Source of the DNA: Hallerella sp963660435
GTDB lineage: Bacteria; Fibrobacterota; Fibrobacteria; Fibrobacterales; Fibrobacteraceae
DNA length: 64,000 nt
Assembly (NCBI GenBank): GCA_963660435.1
Contig: CAVKYI010000004.1
Span: 81,678-145,677, forward strand
Direction of reading: 5' to 3'
Below, one piece after another: positions 1 to 7,202 of this stretch. The translations under genes were made by a program, and so were the position numbers. The notes under the pieces are model-generated. The model worked only from the letters and a program-made list of their open reading frames with translations. It searched no databases and was not told the DNA's origin. Numbering within the stretch: the stretch's first letter is position 1; each line of letters opens with the position of its first letter.

Positions 1-64
1 CGCAAGCGACAAGCCCAAAGGACGACACGAGGCAGAGAGACATCAGGATTTTCTTCAAGTTCAT
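1..64 (-). CDS. Lipoprotein signal peptide (5' end of a truncated gene)
   Basis: Only the first 21 codons are in the window; the gene runs off the left edge. The reading frame gives a short basic start (MNLKK), a hydrophobic stretch and the lipobox GLVAC with Cys21, so the product should be exported by Sec, lipidated and cleaved by signal peptidase II. A GGAAAGG ribosome-binding site lies just upstream of the ATG at 64. It is read in the same direction as gpmI but separated from it by a terminator, so it is probably its own transcript. Function cannot be judged from the signal peptide alone. Confidence 0.6.
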   Translation of the reverse strand, partial: MNLKKILMSLCLVSSFGLVAC

Positions 65-164
65 AGAATACCTTTCCTTTTTTTCTGAAAATACACAAAT
101 TTTCGGGAAAAGGTTCACTTCTTCGGGAATGTTTGCCGCAAAATGCATCCAAACGGCACAAAAG

Positions 165-196
165 AAAACGGGAAAGCCGAATTCGACCTTCCCGTT
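165..196 (-). terminator. Rho-independent terminator after gpmI
   Basis: AACGGGAA (167-174) pairs with TTCCCGTT (189-196). Read on the minus strand the stem is followed by TTCTTTTG. It lies 25 bp past the gpmI stop codon and so ends that transcript. Confidence 0.65.
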
Positions 197-220
197 CCAG
201 TTTTTTCGCAACGCTACCGG

Positions 221-1855
221 CTACTTGATGGCGAGCATCGAATCGTCCCAGGCTTCGTGCTTTTCGAATCCCAGGAGATTCGCCGTCGTCGCAGCGAGGT
301 TCGAGAGTCCCCAGTTGCCGGCCTTCAGGGAAAGCCGACCGCCGGTCACGTTATCGTAGAGAATGCACGGAACCGGGTTCAGCGTATGGGAAGTCTTGGC
401 CTTGATCGAGCCGTCCTTGTTCGTTTTCGGAAGCCCGGTCTTCTTGTCGATATCGTACATTTCGTCCGCGTTTCCGTGATCCGCCGTGATTAGAGCGACG
501 CCACCCATCGCGTCGAGCACGGGGAGGAACCGGGCCAAGGCCAGGTCCACCGCTTCCACTGCCATCGTCGCCGCCCGGAGGCTTCCCGTATGACCGACCA
601 TGTCGCCGTTCGGGAAATTGCAGCGGAGCGTGTTGTACTTGCCGCTTTTCACGGCTTCGATCATCGCGTCGGTGATTTCCGCGGACTTCATCCACGGGCG
701 CTGTTCGAACGGAACCACGTCGGACGGGATTTCGAGATACGTTTCGCCGTCAAACTTGTTGGAGCGGTTGCCGTTCCAGAAGTATGTGACATGCCCATAC
801 TTTTGCGTTTCCGAGCAGGCAAACTGCTTGAGTCCCGCTTCGCTGAACCATTCGCCGCTCGTGTTTTCGATTGCGGGAGGCGGAACGAGGAAGCGCTTCG
901 GAAGCTTCAGGTCTCCATCGTACTGGAGCATTCCCGCGTATTCCACCTTCGGGAAGCGGACACGGTCGAATTCCGTAAAGTTCTCTTCTTCGAAGGCGCG
1001 CGTAATTTCAATCGCGCGGTCCCCGCGGAAATTGAAGTACACGACCGAATCGCCATCCTGGATCGTGCCGACCGGCTTGCCGTCCTTCGCAATCACGAAC
1101 GGGGGAAGATCCTGGTCTATCGCCTTCGTCTCGTCGCGGAGCGTGTTCACGGCTTCCGTCGTATTCGCAAAGAAGCGGCCTTCACCGAGAACGTGCGTTT
1201 TCCATCCGAGTTCGACCATCTTCCAGTTGGCGTTGTAACGGTCCATCGTAATCTTCATGCGTCCACCGCCCGAAGCGATGCACACGTCGAAGTCGTCCGA
1301 GCGAAGTTCGTCGAGGAACTTTTCGAACGGTTCCACGTAATCGAGCGCAGACGTTTCCGGGACGTCGCGACCGTCCAGCAAGACATGGATGCGGACCCGC
1401 TTGAGCCCTTCCTTTTTCGCTTCGGCGACCATCGCCTTTAGATGCGCGATATTCGAATGGACGTTGCCGTCGCTGAAAAGTCCGATAAAGTGAAGCGTGC
1501 CGTTCTTTTCGCGAACGTTTTCCGCGATTTCCTTCCACGCGGAACGGCGGAAGATTTCGCCCGTTTCGATGGACTTGGCGACAAGGGCCGCTCCCTGTTC
1601 ATAGACCTGTCCCGCGCCAATCGCGTTGTGACCGACTTCCGAGTTTCCCATGTCCGCATCGCTCGGCATGCCGACAGCCGTTCCATGGGCCTTCAAAAGC
1701 ACATGGCTGTACTTCTGCATCAGCCGGTCGAGCAGCGGTTTCCGGGCCTGCGCTACCGCGTTGCCCTCTTCCTTGGGGCTGTAGCCGACACCGTCCATCA
1801 CGATCGTGACAACAGGACCTTTGATTCCTTCAAAACAGGAAAGTTTCTTAAGCAT
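221..1855 (-). CDS. gpmI: 2,3-bisphosphoglycerate-independent phosphoglycerate mutase
   Basis: Interconverts 3- and 2-phosphoglycerate in cytosolic glycolysis and gluconeogenesis, using two metal ions and a phosphoserine intermediate. The 544-residue protein has the alkaline-phosphatase-superfamily start (IVMDGVGYS, metal Asp near residue 21), the catalytic serine in DMGNSEVGH (Ser72), the substrate motif LLDGRDVPETSALDY and the C-terminal metal motif ITADHGNADEM. The frame is open further upstream, but the ATG at 1855 is preceded by an AGGAG site and opens the conserved sequence, so the 44 extra codons are not expected to be translated. Length is slightly above the usual 510-515 residues. 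It is a single-gene unit with its own terminator. Confidence 0.97.
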   Translation of the reverse strand: MLKKLSCFEGIKGPVVTIVMDGVGYSPKEEGNAVAQARKPLLDRLMQKYSHVLLKAHGTAVGMPSDADMGNSEVGHNAIGAGQVYEQGAALVAKSIETGEIFRRSAWKEIAENVREKNGTLHFIGLFSDGNVHSNIAHLKAMVAEAKKEGLKRVRIHVLLDGRDVPETSALDYVEPFEKFLDELRSDDFDVCIASGGGRMKITMDRYNANWKMVELGWKTHVLGEGRFFANTTEAVNTLRDETKAIDQDLPPFVIAKDGKPVGTIQDGDSVVYFNFRGDRAIEITRAFEEENFTEFDRVRFPKVEYAGMLQYDGDLKLPKRFLVPPPAIENTSGEWFSEAGLKQFACSETQKYGHVTYFWNGNRSNKFDGETYLEIPSDVVPFEQRPWMKSAEITDAMIEAVKSGKYNTLRCNFPNGDMVGHTGSLRAATMAVEAVDLALARFLPVLDAMGGVALITADHGNADEMYDIDKKTGLPKTNKDGSIKAKTSHTLNPVPCILYDNVTGGRLSLKAGNWGLSNLAATTANLLGFEKHEAWDDSMLAIK

Positions 1856-2029
1856 TTTGATACTCCTAATTTGTTTCGGGAGTAAATCTAAAAAAAATCC
1901 GCTCCGAAAAAGCGCTTGGAAACTCTCAAGCGTCCCTCGACTCACCCCTTGAAGCCGTTCGAAACGCTTGCGCGGCGCATCGTTCAATCTGGCCCCAAGG
2001 CACTTTTTTTGACCGGATGAAACCCATAG

Positions 2030-2051
2030 GTCCCGGTATCCTCCCCGGGAC
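2030..2051 (-). other. Short GC-rich hairpin between a lipoprotein gene and gpmI
   Basis: GTCCCGG (2030-2036) pairs with CCGGGAC (2045-2051). It lies 73 bp past the stop of the lipoprotein gene on the minus strand, but no clear T-run follows, so it may be a weak terminator or processing hairpin. I see no gene in 1856-2123. Confidence 0.35.
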
Positions 2052-2123
2052 GCCTTGTTTCCTCATTCAACTTTATTTGATATACGCTACCCGGTCGTTC
2101 CCAGGTGTCCCAATCTCTCGGTT

Positions 2124-2507
2124 TCAGGCTGTACCACCGGTTACCCTGAGATAGTTCGACATTGCCACCAAAACCTCCTTGTTGACCGTTCTGTATATAT
2201 CCATTACGCCGCTGTAGTAATACGGCTTGAACAGCTCGCCATTGTAGCTGAACGGGACAGATGCATCATAGCACCGATACGAATTGTCATCGAAATGCAG
2301 GCAAAATCGCGAACGGTCTTCGTAACGGGTAATTTTTACCTGCGTATGCAAATGGATCGTGTCTTCCACAGGTTCATGGGTAAGGCAGCCGAAACGCTGG
2401 AACGTGCCGTAGCTATCCGAGTGGACTCCAATTACGCGCGAATCGCCATTTTCCGAAACGCAAGCCGATAGCGACAGAAGCGAAAATAAAAGCAAAATCC
2501 TTTTCAT
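2124..2507 (-). CDS. Small lipoprotein of unknown function
   Basis: A 127-residue protein with a textbook lipoprotein signal: MKR, hydrophobic LLLFSLLSLS, lipobox LSAC with Cys16. The mature part is about 110 residues, rich in Tyr, Asp and Ser, with three further cysteines. I do not recognise a domain. The frame stays open about 75 codons upstream through the hairpin region to a formal start at 2732, but the ATG at 2507 gives a perfect signal peptide and is the likely start. It lies downstream of the cas9 fragment in the same orientation, so it may mark the chromosomal side of the deletion that removed the rest of that locus. Confidence 0.75.
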   Translation of the reverse strand: MKRILLLFSLLSLSACVSENGDSRVIGVHSDSYGTFQRFGCLTHEPVEDTIHLHTQVKITRYEDRSRFCLHFDDNSYRCYDASVPFSYNGELFKPYYYSGVMDIYRTVNKEVLVAMSNYLRVTGGTA

Positions 2508-2577
2508 CGTATTTTTCCAGACCAAGAGCCTGTCCATCCGATGAAGGGAAACATCGGGAACTCGACAGGAAAAGGGC

Positions 2578-2620
2578 GCGCCCACGGAGCAAGGATACAG
2601 TCGTCGAACTCCGTGGGCGC
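2578..2620 (-). other. 12-bp perfect inverted repeat (hairpin)
   Basis: GCGCCCACGGAG (2578-2589) is the exact reverse complement of 2609-2620, with a 19-base loop. Read on the minus strand the stem is followed by GCCCTTTTCC. It sits between the cas9 fragment and the lipoprotein gene and could be a weak terminator, an attenuator or a small palindromic element. Confidence 0.5.
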
Positions 2621-2719
2621 TACAACCACAACCCGACGACCGTAAATGCGATGTTTCACCAGATCCATCAAAACTTGACAACCGTGGTACACGGCAAAAT
2701 ATTATATTAGAACCAGCGT

Positions 2720-2887
2720 TTACAGCTTGCATTCCTTTTTAGACGCCGTGCTGACAAAATTATCAAAGCTAATGGTGCGGACGCCTAGCTTGACAATGGA
2801 CGATTTTTCGGAATCGCTTTCCGCTTCGTTTACCACCGCCCAGCCAATGCTGTTCGTTCCCAAATCCAGTCCGAGAATCTTTTTCAT
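2720..2887 (-). pseudogene. cas9: 5' remnant of a type II-C cas9
   Basis: A 55-codon frame starting at the ATG at 2887 (too short for ordinary ORF lists) encodes MKKILGLDLGTNSIGWAVV at its N-terminus. This is the RuvC-I motif that opens Cas9, including the catalytic Asp at residue 8. It continues with EKSSIVKLGVR, also typical of type II-C Cas9 just before the arginine-rich bridge helix. The frame then reaches TAA at 2720. The bridge helix, recognition lobe, HNH and the rest of RuvC (about 1000-1400 residues in the family) are absent, so no nuclease can be made. A tracrRNA gene lies just upstream on the other strand, which makes a Cas9 origin much likelier than an actin-fold kinase with a similar DLGT motif. 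The intact motif suggests recent decay, or retention of the 5' end. Confidence 0.82.
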
Positions 2888-3103
2888 CTACAATCTCCAT
2901 CGACAAAATGTCAATATGCCTCAATATATACAATTTCCCATCAAAATCCTTTGTTTTTTGCTAGAATTCATTAAATTTTCCCGAACTTCAAGACATTTCG
3001 GCAATCGAAAAATTTTAAAATCTAGCTACATTAATTGACAAAATATGACATTTCAAGATTTATTCCGATTTTCAGGAAAACATCCTGAATTTCGCATTCG
3101 CTA
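2888..3103. other. AT-rich leader between the cas9 remnant and tracrRNA
   Basis: No gene is visible on either strand. The stretch is strongly AT-rich and should have held the cas9 promoter: on the minus strand TATATATTG lies about 40 bp before the cas9 ATG. I looked for CRISPR repeat copies matching the tracrRNA anti-repeat and found none here. Confidence 0.5.
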
Positions 3104-3132
3104 TTGACTTTCTCCCTTTAAAAGGCTATATT
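3104..3132 (+). promoter_or_regulatory. Promoter of the tracrRNA gene
   Basis: TTGACT (3104-3109), a 17-bp spacer, then TATATT (3127-3132). The predicted start is near 3138-3140, just ahead of the anti-repeat. This is one of the best sigma-70-type matches in the window. Confidence 0.75.
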
Positions 3133-3138
3133 GAAGAC

Positions 3139-3223
3139 GCTAACAATCTGAAAGCAATTCACAATAAGGATTATTCCGTTGTGAAAACATCTAGAGCGGC
3201 GCGCAAGCGTCGCTCTCTTTTTT
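3139..3223 (+). ncRNA. tracrRNA of a type II-C CRISPR-Cas system
   Basis: About 85 nt. In order: an anti-repeat around 3143-3164 (core CTGAAAGCAATTCACAA), the ACAATAAGGA turn that follows the anti-repeat in type II-C tracrRNAs such as that of Neisseria, a small nexus hairpin ending TTCCGTTGTG (CACAA 3160-3164 can pair with TTGTG 3179-3183), a single-stranded AAAACATCT link, and a GCAA-capped terminator hairpin (3193-3216) with a T-run. The complement of the anti-repeat predicts a CRISPR repeat beginning roughly ATTGTGAATTGCTTTCAGAT, which from memory resembles repeats of Bacteroidota type II-C systems. In normal use it pairs with crRNA and loads Cas9. Here the adjacent cas9 is only a fragment and no array is present. 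Confidence 0.8.
3193..3223 (+). terminator. Rho-independent terminator of the tracrRNA
   Basis: AGAGCGGCGC (3193-3202), GCAA tetraloop, GCGTCGCTCT (3207-3216), then C and six T's. Ten pairs with one G-U. The hairpin lies 23 bp past the uvrB stop; on the uvrB strand it has only a poor T-tract. Confidence 0.85.
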
Positions 3224-3246
3224 GTCTTTAGCGGGCCGAACCGGAA

Positions 3247-5397
3247 TCAGCCCCGCCCCCGGATAATGTCGCGCAAGCGGGCCGCTTCCTCGAAATCCAG
3301 ACGCGCGGCGGCAGCCTTCATCTTCGCTTCGAGTTCCTCGATCGAATCGTTTTCGTCCGAGTCGTTCGCTTCTTCCGGAAGGCGCTTTCCCTGACCGTTT
3401 CTTTTCGCCTTTTTTCCCTTTCCCATGATGTCGCCGAGCGGATCCGGAACTTCCATGTCGCCTTCGAGCTTTCGGCTGACGGTTTTCGGAACGATTCCAT
3501 GTTCCTCGTTGAAGGCCTCCTGCACTTGCCGTCTGCGGCGCGTTTCCGCCAAGGCCTTTTCCAGACTTTCCGTCATCGCGTCGGCAAAGAGGATTACCGT
3601 GCCGTTGACATTTCGGCTGGCACGTCCCATCGTCTGGATCAGGCTCCTGTAGTTTCGCAAGAAGCCTTCCTTGTCCGCATCGAGAATCGCCACGAGGGAA
3701 ACTTCCGGAAGGTCAAGGCCCTCGCGAAGCAGGTTGATCCCGACAAGAACGTCGAAGTCTCCCTTGCGAAGCCCGCGCAAGATCTGGTGGCGTTCGAGCG
3801 TCTTGATTTCGCTGTGCAGATAGCGCGCCTTGACATTTACCGACAGCAAGAAGTCCGTCAGGTCCTGGGCCATTTTCTTCGTCAGCGTCGTCACCAGGAC
3901 GCGTTCGCCCCGAGCGGTCACTTCCGAGATGCGCCCGAGCAGGACGTCCACCTGCCCCTTGACCGGATACAGCTCGATTTTCGGGTCGAGAAGCCCCGTC
4001 GGGCGATTAATCTGTTCGACAACGATTCCGCCAGTCTTCTTCAGTTCGTAATCCCCGGGAGTCGCGCTCACGAAGAGAACCTGCTTCGGATAGACCGATT
4101 CGAATTCGTCGAAGTTCATCGGGCGGTTGTCTAGCGCACACGGCAAGCGGAATCCATATTGCACGAGGTTCGTCTTGCGCGACTTGTCGCCCTCGGACAT
4201 GCCGCCTATCTGCGGAACGCTCGCATGGCTTTCGTCAATCATCAAGAGCCAATCGTCGCCAAAATAGTCGAGAAGCGTAAAAGGCCGCGTACCGGGCATT
4301 CTCTCTTCCACGATCCGCGAATAGTTTTCGATTCCCGAGCAGATTCCCGTCGCCCGGATCATTTCCATGTCGTAACGGGTACGGCTTTCCAGGCGCGCAC
4401 GCGCAAGGACACGCGAATCCGCTTCGGAAACGTTTCCCGCCTTGCGAAACGCCGCTTCCTCCTTCGTCAACTGCTCGAGCCTTGCGGAAAGTTCCCGTTC
4501 GATATCCTGCGCAATGCGTTCCCGGGAATCTTCGCGCGTCACGAAGTGCCTTGCCGGAGCGATGCGGACATCTTTCAGCTCTTCCTTGACATCGCCCGTC
4601 ACCAGGTCGAACCGGCAAATTCTATCCACCTCGTCGCCAAAAAGCTCGATTCGGATTCCCACGTCGTCGTAGCTCGGATAGACTTCGATTACGTCGCCGC
4701 GGACACGGAACGATCCCCGTTCGAGCGCAAAGTCGTTCCGCTGGTATTGAATGTGAACTAGCTCCATCAGTATCTGGTCGCGTTCCCGGATTTCCCCCAC
4801 TTTCAGGCGGACCATCAATTCAAAATATTCCTTCGGGGAACCCAGACCGTAAATGCAGCTGACGCTCGCCACGATAATCGTATCGCGCCGGGTCAAGAGA
4901 TTCGAAGTCGCCCGCAAGCGGAGCTTGTCGATTTCGTCGTTGATCGAAGCGTCCTTTTCGATATACGTATCCGTGTGGACGATATAGGCTTCGGGTTGGT
5001 AATAGTCGTAATAGCTGACAAAATATTCGACCGCGTTGTTCGGGAAGAAGGTTTTGAACTCCTGATAGAGCTGCGCCGCCAGCGTCTTGTTGTGCGTAAG
5101 AACGAGCGTCGGCTTCCCCACGTTCCGGATGACGTTCGCCATGGTAAACGTTTTCCCGGATCCCGTCACGCCGAGCAGACACTGGAAACGTTCTCCGCGG
5201 GCGAATCCTTCCGAAAGTTCGCGAATCGCTTCGGGCTGGTCGCCCGCCGCCGCATAGTCGCTGTGCAGTTCAAACTTCGCTCGGGTCGGTTCCAGGAATT
5301 GCGGAAGCGTTCCCGGTTTGCTTCGTTCGGGAGAAAGTTTTTCGAGAAGAGGTTTCTGATACGGATCCGGGCGGATCGATTTGCGAGCGCGGGCCAT
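3247..5397 (-). CDS. uvrB: Excinuclease ABC subunit B
   Basis: Damage-recognition helicase subunit of UvrABC nucleotide excision repair; it takes the lesion from UvrA and recruits UvrC. The 716-residue protein shows Walker A GVTGSGKT near residue 80, the beta-hairpin region YYDYYQPEAY, helicase motifs (DESHAS; TMGRASRN), and a C-terminal UVR motif (LEAKMKAAAARLDFEEAARL) that binds UvrC. The ATG at 5397 is chosen. An in-frame GTG at 5433 would add 12 residues, and neither has a strong ribosome-binding site. TATAGC on the minus strand around 5445 may be its -10, close to the divergent promoter of the DprA-like gene. Confidence 0.97.
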   Translation of the reverse strand: MARARKSIRPDPYQKPLLEKLSPERSKPGTLPQFLEPTRAKFELHSDYAAAGDQPEAIRELSEGFARGERFQCLLGVTGSGKTFTMANVIRNVGKPTLVLTHNKTLAAQLYQEFKTFFPNNAVEYFVSYYDYYQPEAYIVHTDTYIEKDASINDEIDKLRLRATSNLLTRRDTIIVASVSCIYGLGSPKEYFELMVRLKVGEIRERDQILMELVHIQYQRNDFALERGSFRVRGDVIEVYPSYDDVGIRIELFGDEVDRICRFDLVTGDVKEELKDVRIAPARHFVTREDSRERIAQDIERELSARLEQLTKEEAAFRKAGNVSEADSRVLARARLESRTRYDMEMIRATGICSGIENYSRIVEERMPGTRPFTLLDYFGDDWLLMIDESHASVPQIGGMSEGDKSRKTNLVQYGFRLPCALDNRPMNFDEFESVYPKQVLFVSATPGDYELKKTGGIVVEQINRPTGLLDPKIELYPVKGQVDVLLGRISEVTARGERVLVTTLTKKMAQDLTDFLLSVNVKARYLHSEIKTLERHQILRGLRKGDFDVLVGINLLREGLDLPEVSLVAILDADKEGFLRNYRSLIQTMGRASRNVNGTVILFADAMTESLEKALAETRRRRQVQEAFNEEHGIVPKTVSRKLEGDMEVPDPLGDIMGKGKKAKRNGQGKRLPEEANDSDENDSIEELEAKMKAAAARLDFEEAARLRDIIRGRG

Positions 5398-5508
5398 GGC
5401 GACAATGTAGCAATCGGAGCCTAGTCGATCCACACTGCCTATTTGCTATATTGCTCTCCAGTCGCGCGACATGGATTCCCCGTGGAGCGTTTTTTTTCGA
5501 GGTATGGA

Positions 5509-5991
5509 ATGAAGGAAGAATTCAACGGTCGCCAGGCGACGGGAAACGCCAAGCTTTGGCACGAAACGAAAATCGCGTTTTTCGCATCGAGAGATTCGAG
5601 CGAAATCGTCAAGGAAAAGATTCGCTGCTGGGGCAGAAACCAGGCAAGGAACGGGATCTGCCTTGTCGGAGCGTTCCATTCCGAAGCGGAAAGCGCCCTG
5701 TTTCACGCGGCGTTAAGAAACGGCGGAAAGGCCATCTGGATACTAGGCAAGTCCATCCCCGGGGAACTATCCCGCGAAGAGGCGAAAGCCCTCGCCGAAG
5801 ACCGCCTGCTTATCGTCTCCTGCTTTCGGCGCGAACATTGCACCGCCGCAACTTCCCGCTACGCAAATCACGTCGCCGCGATGCATTCGGATGCCATCGT
5901 CTTTGCGCATATCTCGGACAGAAGCCGTCTCTTTCCGTTCTACCGCCGGATTAGCGAAAAGCGCAAAGGTTCCGTCACCCGGATCAAATAG
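5509..5991 (+). CDS. DprA/SLOG-like single-domain protein
   Basis: A 160-residue protein that appears to be one Rossmann-like SLOG domain of the DprA/LOG type. KIAFFASRD near residue 21 matches the first strand of DprA, LVGAFHSEAESALFHAALRNGGKAIWIL resembles the glycine-rich ligand loop and following helix, and the end (HVAAMHSDAIVFAHI) resembles the last DprA strand. It lacks the DprA N-terminal SAM-like and C-terminal winged-helix domains and is about half of normal DprA length. The ATG at 5509 has GAGG six bases upstream. It is divergent from uvrB and may share its promoter region. Binding of a nucleotide or single-stranded DNA is an inference from the fold; the function is unknown. Confidence 0.65.
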   Translation: MKEEFNGRQATGNAKLWHETKIAFFASRDSSEIVKEKIRCWGRNQARNGICLVGAFHSEAESALFHAALRNGGKAIWILGKSIPGELSREEAKALAEDRLLIVSCFRREHCTAATSRYANHVAAMHSDAIVFAHISDRSRLFPFYRRISEKRKGSVTRIK

Positions 5992-6104
5992 GCGTTTCAT
6001 CCGACAATCGCATTCAACATTCACCGTTCGTCATCCATTTGCATTAAAAAAGCCTGGGATGACTATCTATATCGGCAAACCCGGAGCCTTGAAAGGCGAA
6101 CCGA

Positions 6105-7196
6105 CTACATTTCGATTTTCGCATTTGCCGCGAACGGCAAGTCCTCGGCCCGTGGCGTCGCGACAAAGACCTGGCATTTCTTTTCGCGGATGATGTCCGC
6201 CACGGCTCCGCGCCTGTTCCTGTCGAGTTCCGCAAAGATGTCGTCGAGAAGAAGTACGGGCCTTGCCAGGTGTTCGCTAGCCAGGTCCGAAGCCGCAAGG
6301 CGAAGGGCTATCGTCGCGCTGCGGCACTGTCCCTGGGAACCCGCCGTCCGCATTTCGTGCCCGTGGAGCGAAATCTTCAAATCGTCCTTGTGCGGACCGG
6401 CAAGCGAAATTCCCTGCATTCTTTCCGCGAAGTCGAGAGATTCCAGCTTTTCGGCAAAGGCCTGGCGGAGGGAATTTTCCGACATCCCATGTTCCGCCAC
6501 CGAGCTTTTGTAGCCGACAGCGACAGCATCGCCTTTCCCGTCGAGCATTTCGTAATACATACAGACTAACGGAGAAATTTCCGAGACAAGTCCCAGGCGT
6601 TCCTGCCAGACCGATGCCGCCAAATCGATCAGTTGCCCGGTGAGAACGGAAAAAAGTTCCTCGCCGCCGACAGCATCGCCCGACTTGTTCTGTCGCAGCC
6701 ACTGGTTTCTCTCCGCAAGGACGCGCCGATAGCGACGGAGCAAGTCCGCATTGCGCGCGTTTCGAAAGCAGAGAAGCTCGTCCAGATAGCGGCGGCGTAT
6801 CTCCGGAGCGCCGCGAACCATTTCCATGTCGGCGGGCTGCATGATGACCGCGGGTATCGTCCCGAAAAAGGAAGCAGCGCCCTTGCAAGGCGTCCCGTCC
6901 TTTTTCGCCGTAACGCCCCTGTTCCTGTTCACGGAAAGCGCCCTTTCGAAAATCCTTTCGGATTCAGAACTTTCCGAAAGCTTTCCCCGCAAGATCATCT
7001 CGGAAGCGTCCCAGCCTACCAAGTCCAAAAGGCTGTGCGAACGAAACGAAAAACCTTCGCAAAGAAGATGTATCGCTTCGAGAAGCGTCGTCTTTCCCGT
7101 TCCGTTTTTCCCGCAAACAACCGTAAAGCCGTCTTCGAACTCGAAATGTCCTTCCTGCATGTTGCGCAAGGAAACAAAAGACAGCGAACGGATCAT
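6105..7196 (-). CDS. recF: DNA replication and repair protein RecF
   Basis: SMC-like ATPase that helps RecO and RecR load RecA at single-strand gaps. The 363-residue protein has Walker A GKNGTGKT (29-36), an ABC-type signature region (GSQGQCRSATIALRLA) and Walker B VLLLDDIFAELD, in the RecF order and at normal length. It starts 6 bp past the stop of the TetR gene, so the two are likely one transcript. This is unusual because recF often lies in the dnaA-dnaN-recF-gyrB cluster. Confidence 0.95.
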   Translation of the reverse strand: MIRSLSFVSLRNMQEGHFEFEDGFTVVCGKNGTGKTTLLEAIHLLCEGFSFRSHSLLDLVGWDASEMILRGKLSESSESERIFERALSVNRNRGVTAKKDGTPCKGAASFFGTIPAVIMQPADMEMVRGAPEIRRRYLDELLCFRNARNADLLRRYRRVLAERNQWLRQNKSGDAVGGEELFSVLTGQLIDLAASVWQERLGLVSEISPLVCMYYEMLDGKGDAVAVGYKSSVAEHGMSENSLRQAFAEKLESLDFAERMQGISLAGPHKDDLKISLHGHEMRTAGSQGQCRSATIALRLAASDLASEHLARPVLLLDDIFAELDRNRRGAVADIIREKKCQVFVATPRAEDLPFAANAKIEM

Positions 7197-7202
7197 GAAA
7201 GG

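Noticed and set aside
590..1441. 283-residue plus-strand open frame
   Set aside because: Shadow of gpmI.
2030..2051. Firm terminator for the lipoprotein gene
   Set aside because: Stem is good but there is no T-tract on either side, so it was listed only as a hairpin.
2720..2887. Reading the fragment as an Hsp70/ROK/sugar-kinase phosphate loop
   Set aside because: DLGT is shared, but NSIGWAVV and KLGVR are Cas9-specific, and a tracrRNA lies next to it.
2727..3038. Plus-strand 103-residue open frame over the cas9 remnant
   Set aside because: It is the antisense of the Cas9 N-terminus, followed by AT-rich non-coding sequence; no ribosome-binding site or domain.
2888..3103. Degenerate CRISPR array beside the tracrRNA
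   Set aside because: No copy of the predicted repeat and no periodicity could be seen.
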